NCBI GenBank assembly: GCA_017997825.1
Contig: JAGOEH010000201.1
Span: forward strand, 1 to 5,742
Direction: 5' to 3'
Length of the DNA stretch: 5,742 bases
From: Candidatus Delongbacteria bacterium
GTDB lineage: Bacteria > JAGOEH01
Below are positions 1 to 5,227 of the stretch, one piece after another; the stretch's first letter is position 1, and each line of letters begins with the position of its first letter. Position numbers and translations under genes: made by a program. The notes beneath the pieces were generated by a model, which did no database searches, had not been told where the DNA came from, and was given only the letters and a program-made list of their open reading frames with translations.

Positions 1-252
1 GAATACAATGCCTATTTAAGCGCCAAAGATGCCGCTTCCGACCGCATTACCCTGGTCGATATGTATCAGACATTGATCGATGTCAAGGATGGGAAGGTCA
101 GTGGGACTTCCGCTAACTTCATCCTGCTGGATCCCAATTCCGCTTTCAGTCTGGATGGCGTCCATCCCAACACGAAAGGACAGCAGTTGATTGCCAATAA
201 GTTCATCCAGGCCATCAACGCCAAGATCCAGACTCAAGTACCTCTGCTATAA
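1..252 (+). CDS. SGNH/GDSL-type hydrolase, C-terminal fragment
   Basis: The frame is open from the first base to TAA at 250-252, so this is the last 83 codons of a gene that starts left of the window. Near its end it carries 'DGVHPNTKGQQLIA', the classic block V of SGNH/GDSL esterases, in which the Asp and His complete the catalytic Ser-His-Asp triad. The preceding 'ITLVDMYQTL' resembles the strand before that block. The nucleophile Ser and the Gly and Asn blocks lie outside the window, so activity cannot be judged. Family members are secreted or cytosolic esterases, lipases or carbohydrate deacetylases, and the substrate cannot be told from this fragment. The protein ends about 25 residues after the His, as single-domain members do, so no extra C-terminal domain is present. 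A strong terminator follows 23 bp after the stop, making this the last gene of its transcript. Confidence 0.8.
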   Translation, partial: EYNAYLSAKDAASDRITLVDMYQTLIDVKDGKVSGTSANFILLDPNSAFSLDGVHPNTKGQQLIANKFIQAINAKIQTQVPLL

Positions 253-275
253 ATTCTGTAATCATTTTTGCATTT

Positions 276-309
276 GCCCTTCTCCGGCTGGCCGGGGAAG
301 GGCTTTTTT
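276..309 (+). terminator. Intrinsic terminator of the SGNH hydrolase transcript
   Basis: The arms GCCCTTCTCCGGC (276-288) and GCCGGGGAAGGGC (291-303) pair along 13 positions with one G-U wobble, and six T residues follow (304-309). Only TG separates the arms, so the innermost pairs must open to form the real loop. The T-tract is on the right-hand side only, so the structure should stop + strand transcription. Read on the minus strand it is followed by AAATGCAAAAATG and has no U-tract. Confidence 0.88.
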
Positions 310-461
310 ATTGTGCACCCGGCAGGGCGCACGGTCAGCCGAACAGTAGGGGGTGGTGTGACTACGCGGACTTTGCGGGATGGGGCCATGCGGCCGGATC
401 AATGATTATGATGGACTTGAGGTAAAGGTTGAAGGACTCGTCGGATTCAGCATAAATGGAA

Positions 462-1235
462 TCAATCCGGGAGAGTGAAAAGGCACTGGAAATTCTGAAG
501 GAGTTGCTCGCGGAGCCGGTCAGGTTCCAGTCCCAGCCGGTGAGCGGCCTGGTGATAGATGGGGATGATGGCCAGCGGGGTATTGTACTCTCCTGGAAAA
601 TCAAAGGGGCGGATATAGGGGGCATCGGTTTCCAGCAGTAGGCGGGAGAGTGGGATCATGGCCAATTTCTGATGGAGCCTTTGAGCCCGGGGGGCGGTGA
701 AAGCCCCGCTGAAGCTGAAATAAAGGTTGTAGCGGAGGAATTCGGGGATCAGGGATTCCGGTCCGGAAAAGGAGTGGAAGATCATGGGCAAGTCGCGGAG
801 AAAGGGGTGCTGATTGAGCAGGTGGCGGAATTCATAATAGCCCTTCCGTATATGGAGAATGATCGGCCGGCCGATGATTTTGGCCCATCGGGCCTGATGA
901 AGAAAGAGTTCGGTCTGAGCCGGCCTCTGGTCCGTTCCGTCATAAAAATCCAGCCCGCATTCCCCAATGGCCTGGGGGGGATTTCGGAATACCGCTTCCT
1001 CCATCGGACCCAGCATCGAGGAGGCCCGGTTAAGATCAAAGGGATGAATCCCCATCGATATCAGGATTTGGGGGTGGATTTTCTGCCACTCAAGGTGGTC
1101 GGCAACCGAGTCCGGATCCAGAGCGGAGGAGATCCAGCAGGCTATGCCCTGCCGGATCCCCTGCCCGATCATTTCGGACAGGCGGGGAGTGAATCGAACA
1201 TCGTCCCAGTGACAATGCAGGTCGATGTATGACAT
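462..1235 (-). CDS. TatD-family metal-dependent hydrolase (putative DNase)
   Basis: The 257-residue product matches the usual length of TatD proteins (about 255-265) and shows their metal-binding motifs in order: 'DLHCHWDD' with H7 and H9, 'GIHPF' (61-65), 'IGECGLDFY' with E92, 'IILHIR' with H128, 'FHSFSG' with H154 and 'LLLETDAPYI' with D204. All expected ligands of the TIM-barrel amidohydrolase site are present, so it is probably active. Characterised members are Mg-dependent 3'-5' exonucleases or DNases acting in the cytoplasm, in DNA repair or in degradation of nucleic acids. The name does not imply a part in Tat protein export. Some motif residues differ from the commonest forms (W10 for Leu, C93 for Ile, S155 for Cys, 'EYNTP' for 'KRNEP'), so it is a divergent member whose substrate is not certain. 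The ATG lies 3 bp after the stop of the HAD gene with only a weak GGA upstream, so translation is probably coupled. It is the last gene of its operon, and no terminator could be recognised downstream. Confidence 0.88.
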   Translation of the reverse strand: MSYIDLHCHWDDVRFTPRLSEMIGQGIRQGIACWISSALDPDSVADHLEWQKIHPQILISMGIHPFDLNRASSMLGPMEEAVFRNPPQAIGECGLDFYDGTDQRPAQTELFLHQARWAKIIGRPIILHIRKGYYEFRHLLNQHPFLRDLPMIFHSFSGPESLIPEFLRYNLYFSFSGAFTAPRAQRLHQKLAMIPLSRLLLETDAPYIRPFDFPGEYNTPLAIIPIYHQAAHRLGLEPDRLREQLLQNFQCLFTLPD

Positions 1236-1238
1236 CGT

Positions 1239-1874
1239 TCAATCCAGTCGGGTTAAAAGGCCGGACAGTTCATGGATGGTCTTGAGGTGATGGGTGGGAT
1301 GGCCGGAAAGGGTCGGATTGACCAGGACGGTGGTCAGGCCCAGGTGGTGGGCCGCCTCCAGATAGATCCACAGGTCGTCGAACATAATGAAGGCCTGGGG
1401 CGGTGATTCCGGATCGATATGGTTCATGATGAGCCGGTAGCTTTCGGGTGCGATTTTATTCTTTAGCCCCATGAATACGACATCGAATACCTCGTCGATA
1501 TACGTCTCGATCTGCAGGGCCCGGATCACCCGCTGAGCGTACTTCCGGTAGGAATTGGTCAGCACATATTTGGGCCATGGAATTTGGGCCATGATGCGCT
1601 GGAGCTGACGGTCCTCGCTCGGAAGATGCTCAGGATCGACATCATGCACATATTCCAGAAACTCGATCGGGTCAATATCAAAATGGCGGATCAGTCCCTC
1701 CATGGTCGTTCCGTATCGGGAACAGAAATCCTTACGAAGCTGGACTGCTTCCGGGTAGCTGGTCTGGTATTTTTCGACGATGAATCGATTCATCAGATGA
1801 TCGACCTGGGGCAACGGGCCATGATCCGGCAGATAAAGGGTATTATCAAGATCGAACAGAAAATATCGTTTCAT
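1239..1874 (-). CDS. HAD-superfamily hydrolase, pyrimidine 5'-nucleotidase-like
   Basis: The 211-residue product has the four HAD phosphatase motifs: 'FDLDNT' with nucleophile D8, acid/base D10 and T12; 'VLTNS' with T106; a Lys in 'KNKIAPESY' (probably K140, aligning with the usual 'KP'); and 'FDDL' with D166 and D167. Between motifs I and II lies a helical cap (about 20-95) of the HAD-IA type. Its 'YGTTMEGLIRHFDIDPIEFLEYVHDVD' stretch is typical in shape of the Sdt1/Phm8-like pyrimidine 5'-nucleotidase subfamily, which removes phosphate from UMP, CMP or related monophosphates. That substrate is a family inference, and other small phosphate esters are possible. The ATG overlaps the stop of the upstream ATPase gene in ATGA (1874-1871), and there is no Shine-Dalgarno sequence before it, so translation most likely depends on ribosomes finishing the ATPase. 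The product is cytosolic, with no signal or membrane segment. Confidence 0.85.
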   Translation of the reverse strand: MKRYFLFDLDNTLYLPDHGPLPQVDHLMNRFIVEKYQTSYPEAVQLRKDFCSRYGTTMEGLIRHFDIDPIEFLEYVHDVDPEHLPSEDRQLQRIMAQIPWPKYVLTNSYRKYAQRVIRALQIETYIDEVFDVVFMGLKNKIAPESYRLIMNHIDPESPPQAFIMFDDLWIYLEAAHHLGLTTVLVNPTLSGHPTHHLKTIHELSGLLTRLD

Positions 1875-3364
1875 AAATTAAGCTTGTAGAGCACCTTCTT
1901 CATATCCAGGGTGGTTTCGCTGTTGGGAAAAGCCAGACAAAACGGAATGAATGACCGGATGGATTGAGAAATCCGGTGATCTTCCCGGATCGATCCGGCA
2001 TAGTCGGGTTTCAAGCCGAGATAGCGTTCGGCGAACTGGATAACCGCTTGGGCGTATCGAATATCCTCCGAACTGCGGACCCGATTCAGCACCAGGTGAA
2101 TCCGGAACTGATCCAGCAGACTCCGGATGGTCTGACTTCCGGCAGGATCGCTGGATGCCAGCATCTCGATCAACTGCGGAATGGTCGTGACCGATTTGTC
2201 GTCCGGATTGATCAAACGCTCCACCATGACCTTCAGGCCGGGATTGTGCCGGACTTCGGGATGGGTCGTGATCTCCCGGAAAAGGCTCTTTTTGAGAAAG
2301 GTGCTGACATTCTCGATGGCGGTCGGTTCGGGACCGATAATCATAATCCCTTCCCGGGTAAATCGGAAGAAATCGATCACATTATAACTGGAACCGGAGC
2401 CCAAGTCAAGCAAAATATAATCGGCTTCCAGTTTTTTGAGATGGTTGAGCAGTTTGAGTTTGAGGAAAAAAGGCATATTGGCCAGTTCCAGCAAATCTTT
2501 GGCACCCGAGATGAACTTCAGATTGGGGTGCCGGGTTGAAATGATGACCTCGGTCAGTTGTTTTTTGGGGCCGTAAAGGAAATCGGCCAGCGAGCAGCCG
2601 GGGTATTTAATTCCCAGGCAGGTGTGGAGATTGGCAGCTCCCAGATCGACATCGATCATCAAAATCCGTTTGCCCTGTTCGGCCAGCAACAGTGCCAGAT
2701 TGGCAATGATCGAGGTCTTGCCGGTCCCTCCCTTGCTGCCGCCGCAGGCAATATAGCGGGCCGTGCTGCCGGTTAGTTTCCGGAAAGGATTTCCGGTCTC
2801 CCACGCTTCTTCCTCCGTATCGGAGGTGGAGGAAAGAGGGAATGGAGAGCGGTCCGATTCACTCGGAATCTGGGAAGAAAGTCCATTCCAGAGCGCATCC
2901 TGGGAACTTTCCATCCATTTTTTCTCCAGCAGGGTTTTTTCTTGGATATAGGCTTTGATATCATCGATCATTTTGATAAAGTGGGTTTGCATCAGTTGAA
3001 CCACCGATTTTAGCTCACGGTACTCCTCGGCGAATCCCTTCATGACACTCTGAATGTCGTGCAGGTGATTGATTTCTTGTTCGAGGCTGTTCACCATAGC
3101 GGTTAAACGGTGACGAAGGCGGGGATCGGATGACCCCTGCAGATTTAGGCAGGTCTGCAGATTGGAATGCTGCTTTTCCAGGTCGACTACGATCGCAATA
3201 CTGCTCTGGATGAGTTTCTGAAGGTCTTCCGGACTGAGATGAGTGGGAAATTGTTTGTAATTTTCATTAATCCGGTTAATTTTTGCCTGGTTGAGATGAA
3301 GCTGATGCGAGAGCTGAATGATTTCTTTGAACAGGTTTTCCAATGAGTTGGGACGGTTCAGCAA
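1871..3364 (-). CDS. MinD/ParA-family ATPase with long coiled-coil N-terminus
   Basis: The product has 497 residues in two parts. Residues 1-155 are hydrophilic and rich in Leu, Gln, Glu and Lys, as in long helices or coiled coil. They lead into a Ser/Asp/Glu/Pro linker (about 165-197). Residues 203-497 form a MinD/ParA-type ATPase: deviant Walker A 'KGGTGKT' (211-217) with signature K211 and P-loop K216, switch I 'DVDLGAANLHTCLG' with D238 and D240, Walker B 'YILLDLGSG' with D320, and 'PEPTAIEN' (345-352). Such ATPases form ATP-dependent dimers that position division sites, flagella, plasmids or other cargo on membrane or nucleoid. MinD itself is about 270 residues and lacks the N-terminal part. 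I cannot see a FlhG-type N-terminal motif or a clear MinD-type amphipathic tail, so cargo and surface are unknown. The start is TTG at 3364-3362, chosen because GGAGG (3374-3370) lies 5 bases before it; an ATG at 3368 is in another frame. It is the first gene of the compact operon with the HAD and TatD genes. Confidence 0.85.
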   Translation of the reverse strand: MLNRPNSLENLFKEIIQLSHQLHLNQAKINRINENYKQFPTHLSPEDLQKLIQSSIAIVVDLEKQHSNLQTCLNLQGSSDPRLRHRLTAMVNSLEQEINHLHDIQSVMKGFAEEYRELKSVVQLMQTHFIKMIDDIKAYIQEKTLLEKKWMESSQDALWNGLSSQIPSESDRSPFPLSSTSDTEEEAWETGNPFRKLTGSTARYIACGGSKGGTGKTSIIANLALLLAEQGKRILMIDVDLGAANLHTCLGIKYPGCSLADFLYGPKKQLTEVIISTRHPNLKFISGAKDLLELANMPFFLKLKLLNHLKKLEADYILLDLGSGSSYNVIDFFRFTREGIMIIGPEPTAIENVSTFLKKSLFREITTHPEVRHNPGLKVMVERLINPDDKSVTTIPQLIEMLASSDPAGSQTIRSLLDQFRIHLVLNRVRSSEDIRYAQAVIQFAERYLGLKPDYAGSIREDHRISQSIRSFIPFCLAFPNSETTLDMKKVLYKLNL

Positions 3365-3369
3365 TCATA

Positions 3370-3374
3370 CCTCC
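3370..3374 (-). promoter_or_regulatory. Ribosome binding site fixing a TTG start
   Basis: On the minus strand GGAGG is followed by five bases (TATGA) and then TTG at 3364, the first codon of the ATPase frame. The ATG inside that spacer (3368-3366) is only one base from the GGAGG and out of frame, so it cannot start the ATPase. Confidence 0.8.
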
Positions 3375-3383
3375 AAAGGTTTG

Positions 3384-3389
3384 CTTATA
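3384..3389 (-). promoter_or_regulatory. Possible -10 element for the ATPase operon
   Basis: The minus strand reads TATAAG (5 of 6 to TATAAT), which would put the transcript start near 3377, just ahead of the GGAGG. The hexamer 17 bases upstream, TTACGG, is a poor -35 match. The operon may instead be read from the glycosyltransferase promoter, since no terminator is visible in the 100-bp gap. Confidence 0.3.
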
Positions 3390-3420
3390 CTAATGCATCA
3401 TTTGTACCGTAAGAGTGAAT

Positions 3421-3458
3421 GGGAGGGGAGCTATGGAGGATAAACGGGGGGAGGGGGG
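3421..3458 (+). other. G-rich tract between glycosyltransferase and ATPase genes
   Basis: This stretch of the + strand is strongly purine-biased. It has G runs at 3421-3423 and 3425-3428, two GG pairs, and then GGGGGG-A-GGGGGG (3446-3458). On the coding (minus) strand it is a C-rich 5' leader or spacer, starting 7 bases after the glycosyltransferase stop codon. No hairpin with a T-tract is formed, so it is not an ordinary intrinsic terminator. Confidence 0.6.
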
Positions 3459-3464
3459 ACGAAA

Positions 3465-4154
3465 TTACAGGCTTAGCCGGATCAGAGTCCTTAAAAACCT
3501 CATCAAATCAGGCAGCAGGCGATAATGGCTGGATTGGGCATGGTAGATGGTGGGGATTTTAACATAGTCGAGACGGCAGCCGGATCGGATGAATTTGAAT
3601 AGGATTTCGGTTTCCAGTTCATAGCGGCGGGAGAAATAGGAAAATTTTACCAGTGTAGCGATCCGGATCAGTCTGAATCCCGATTGGGTATCGAGGATAC
3701 GATGTCCCAGCAGTAGGCTGACCAGAAGGCTGCCGATGAGATTGCTGGTTTTTCGGGTCCAGGGCATATGGCGGTCGATTTCACGACAGCCGATGATCAG
3801 GTCGGTGTCGAGGCCGGCCGATTTTCCAATAAAATCGCGGATCGAGTCGGCCGGATGCTGGCCGTCCGCGTCCATAAACAAGACATAGCGGTAATTCCGG
3901 GATTGGGCATACCGCCAACCGGACATCATGGCCCGGCCTTTGCCCTCATTGACCGGATGCGTCAGGAGTGTCAGTTTCCGGATCGGCAGATTGCTACAAC
4001 TGCCGTCATCGGAACCGTCATTGACGATCACCAGTTGAGCGGGTTCAAAAGAATACTGACGCATAATTAATTTGATCAGCCGGTCCAGATGTTTACCGGC
4101 ATTATAGGACGGGATGACAATGCACCAGGTCGGGGGAACAGGGTAACTAATCAT
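3465..4154 (-). CDS. Family 2 glycosyltransferase (DPM1-like, soluble)
   Basis: From the ATG at 4154 the product has 229 residues and the GT-A fold signatures of family 2: 'CIVIPSYNAG' near the N-terminus (VIPSYN 13-18), 'VNDGSDD' (44-50), the metal/nucleotide-sugar DXD 'DADGQHP' (D95, D97), 'DTQSGFR' (155-161) and 'ELETEI' (179-184) with the acidic residues expected of the catalytic site. The order and the 'DADGQHP'/'DTQSGFR' wording resemble polyprenyl-phosphate mannosyl- or glucosyltransferases (DPM1/GtrB-like). There are no C-terminal membrane helices, so it would act at the inner face of the membrane as a soluble or peripheral enzyme. Donor and acceptor are not determined. An in-frame TTG at 4190 would add 12 residues, but family members normally begin close to the VIPSYN strand and the TTG has no Shine-Dalgarno sequence. 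The ATG also lacks one, and a candidate promoter ends just before it, so the mRNA may be leaderless. It lies upstream of the ATPase operon on the same strand. Confidence 0.85.
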   Translation of the reverse strand: MISYPVPPTWCIVIPSYNAGKHLDRLIKLIMRQYSFEPAQLVIVNDGSDDGSCSNLPIRKLTLLTHPVNEGKGRAMMSGWRYAQSRNYRYVLFMDADGQHPADSIRDFIGKSAGLDTDLIIGCREIDRHMPWTRKTSNLIGSLLVSLLLGHRILDTQSGFRLIRIATLVKFSYFSRRYELETEILFKFIRSGCRLDYVKIPTIYHAQSSHYRLLPDLMRFLRTLIRLSL

Positions 4155-4161
4155 GGCCGGT

Positions 4162-4190
4162 AAGATACAAATTTGTATTGACTTTTTCAA
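4162..4190 (-). promoter_or_regulatory. Candidate glycosyltransferase promoter (leaderless)
   Basis: On the minus strand TTGAAA (4190-4185) is followed after 17 bases by TATCTT (4167-4162), matching 5 and 4 of the 6 sigma-70 consensus positions. Seven bases separate the -10 from the ATG at 4154, so transcription would begin at or next to the start codon. This would explain why no ribosome binding site is seen. AT-rich DNA gives such matches by chance, so confidence is moderate. Confidence 0.4.
4165..4178. promoter_or_regulatory. Perfect 14-bp palindrome, possible operator
   Basis: ATACAAATTTGTAT is its own reverse complement over all 14 bases. It overlaps the -10 and spacer of the candidate glycosyltransferase promoter and lies 33 bp upstream of the -35 of the divergent methyltransferase promoter. 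A dimeric regulator could bind here, and the TetR-family protein encoded at 5228 is the obvious local candidate, but nothing in the sequence proves the pairing. Confidence 0.45.
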
Positions 4191-4193
4191 TAC
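4175..4193. repeat. Inverted repeat GTATTGA / TCAATAC
   Basis: Seven-base perfect arms (4175-4181 and 4187-4193) flank the loop CTTTT, with a run of T after the right arm. The left arm shares GTAT with the adjoining 14-bp palindrome. As RNA on the + strand it would look like a weak AT-rich terminator, but no + strand gene lies upstream. A DNA-level operator or upstream promoter element is the more likely role. Confidence 0.4.
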
Positions 4194-4206
4194 TTTTTTT
4201 TATTTT
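4178..4206 (+). promoter_or_regulatory. Possible second + strand promoter
   Basis: TTGACT (4178-4183), a 17-base spacer and TATTTT (4201-4206) match the sigma-70 boxes at 5 and 4 of 6 positions. It lies 33 bp upstream of the better promoter and shares its ATTGAC sequence. It may be a weak tandem promoter or a product of the T-rich background. Confidence 0.25.
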
Positions 4207-4210
4207 TAGA

Positions 4211-4239
4211 TTGACATAATATCAAGTAAACATTATTAT
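4211..4239 (+). promoter_or_regulatory. Sigma-70-type promoter for methyltransferase-tetR
   Basis: TTGACA (4211-4216) matches the consensus -35 exactly, the spacer is the optimal 17 bases and TATTAT (4234-4239) matches the -10 at 5 of 6 positions. Transcription should start near 4246, leaving a leader of about 95 bases before the ATG at 4342. The -35 lies within an imperfect dyad, TTGACATAATATCAA (4211-4225, six of seven pairs), so binding there would block the polymerase. Confidence 0.75.
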
Positions 4240-4341
4240 TCTATCTATACTCTATCCTTTCCGAATGATCCAAGACCGGATCGGATAGCCTATTCCGAAA
4301 CGTTGGCAATGAAGATCCTGAGCCATGAGGTTGGTGTTCGA

Positions 4342-5187
4342 ATGAAAATCAAGAATCAGCAAAAAAACCGGAAGTATCATGACCGAGTAGCCAAACGGTA
4401 TGATGAGATTTATGAAAACAGCCGGTACTGGGATTATAACCGGCGTATTACCTGGGCTCATCTGAAGCCTTATCTGACGCAATTAAACCATAAAGCGGTC
4501 CTGGATCTGGGGTGCGGAACCGGTTATTGGGGGCTGAAGCTGCTGAAGAGCGGATTTGAGCCCTGGTTTTTGGATAGCTCCCAGTCGATGATCAACCAGG
4601 TGCGGGAAAAGTGCCGGCAGGCGGGGTATCAGGCTGACGAACGGATGGCATGCGCCTGGGCGGAAAAGGCTCGCGATTGTTTTGCGCCCGAGAGTTTTTC
4701 GCTGGTGGTGGCCTATGGCGATATCCTGTCGTTTGCCGCCAATGCCCGTTCCGTTATCCGAACGGTTTGGGAATGGCTGGACAAGGATGGAATTTTCCTG
4801 GCCAATGCCGACAGTTTATTGGCCGGAATTCCTTTTTATCTGGAGAAGAACCGGCCCGAACCCCTGCTGGAGTTTTTGCAGACCGGCCAAACCCAGTGGC
4901 TGAGCCACGAAAAGGATGAACGCTTTGAAATCCAGACTTTTTTACCGGCCGATCTGCGTTCCCTTTTGGAACAAAATCGTTTCAAGGTTCTGGAAATGTA
5001 CGGTAAACCGATTCTCAACATCCGGGCAATACCGGATGGCTGGCCGGAACAGGTCGTGATGACCCGAATGGTGCGTCATGAAGTACAGTTGGCGCGCCAT
5101 CCGGAGACGATCGGAATGGGGAATCATCTGGAATTCATTGCCCGAAAATCCGTAACGGCAAGTGACCCGGTTCCTCCCGGCGAGTAA
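4342..5187 (+). CDS. Class I SAM-dependent methyltransferase
   Basis: From the ATG at 4342 the product has 281 residues. The N-terminal 'YHDRVAKRYDEIY' (12-24) is the helix commonly found ahead of the Rossmann fold in UbiE/BioC-like small-molecule methyltransferases. Motif I is 'VLDLGCGTGYWG' (53-64). The acidic residue after strand 2 is D78 in 'FLDSSQSM', and 'FSLVVAYGDILSF' (119-131) is the post-II/motif IV region. The C-terminal half (about 155-265) is larger than in minimal enzymes, may form the acceptor site, and gives no recognisable substrate clue. A small-molecule or lipid acceptor is more likely than nucleic acid, since no target-recognition domain or NPPY motif is seen. The start is uncertain. 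An in-frame ATG at 4309 would add 11 residues but has no ribosome site, while 4342 has GAGG (4327-4330) 11 bases upstream and begins close to the conserved helix. A strong promoter lies upstream, and the tetR gene follows after 40 bp with no terminator between. Confidence 0.85.
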   Translation: MKIKNQQKNRKYHDRVAKRYDEIYENSRYWDYNRRITWAHLKPYLTQLNHKAVLDLGCGTGYWGLKLLKSGFEPWFLDSSQSMINQVREKCRQAGYQADERMACAWAEKARDCFAPESFSLVVAYGDILSFAANARSVIRTVWEWLDKDGIFLANADSLLAGIPFYLEKNRPEPLLEFLQTGQTQWLSHEKDERFEIQTFLPADLRSLLEQNRFKVLEMYGKPILNIRAIPDGWPEQVVMTRMVRHEVQLARHPETIGMGNHLEFIARKSVTASDPVPPGE

Positions 5188-5214
5188 AAAAATTCGCTCA
5201 TTCTTATAAAAAAG

Positions 5215-5220
5215 AAAGGA
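5215..5220 (+). promoter_or_regulatory. Ribosome binding site of the TetR-family gene
   Basis: AAAGGA lies 7 bases before the ATG at 5228, the best-formed Shine-Dalgarno sequence on the + strand here. The 40-bp gap to the methyltransferase gene holds no hairpin, which supports co-transcription. Confidence 0.75.
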
Positions 5221-5227
5221 TCCGAAC

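Noticed and set aside
253-389. A short minus-strand frame starting with ATG at 389
   Set aside because: It would run through the GC-rich terminator hairpin, has no Shine-Dalgarno sequence and reads as low-complexity Pro/Arg/Lys-rich sequence.
672-1232. A 186-codon open frame on the + strand
   Set aside because: It lies wholly opposite the TatD-family gene, whose metal ligands and motifs are all intact. The + strand product shows no recognisable domain, and the open frame follows from the codon use of the real gene.
462-1235. A link to Tat protein export because of the TatD name
   Set aside because: TatD-family proteins are metal-dependent nucleases or hydrolases. No tatA, tatB or tatC gene is present here.
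1964-2539. A 191-codon open frame on the + strand inside the ATPase gene
   Set aside because: It is antisense to the conserved MinD/ParA catalytic domain, with no ribosome site and no recognisable motif.
1871-3364. Naming the ATPase FlhG/FleN or MinD
   Set aside because: The catalytic motifs fit the superfamily, but the long N-terminal extension, the lack of a clear membrane-targeting tail and the absence of flagellar or division neighbours do not allow either name.
4175-4206. Hairpin followed by a T-run, read as an intrinsic terminator
   Set aside because: The stem is only seven mostly A-T pairs and no + strand gene lies upstream to be terminated. Overlap with promoter-like boxes makes a regulatory DNA role more likely.
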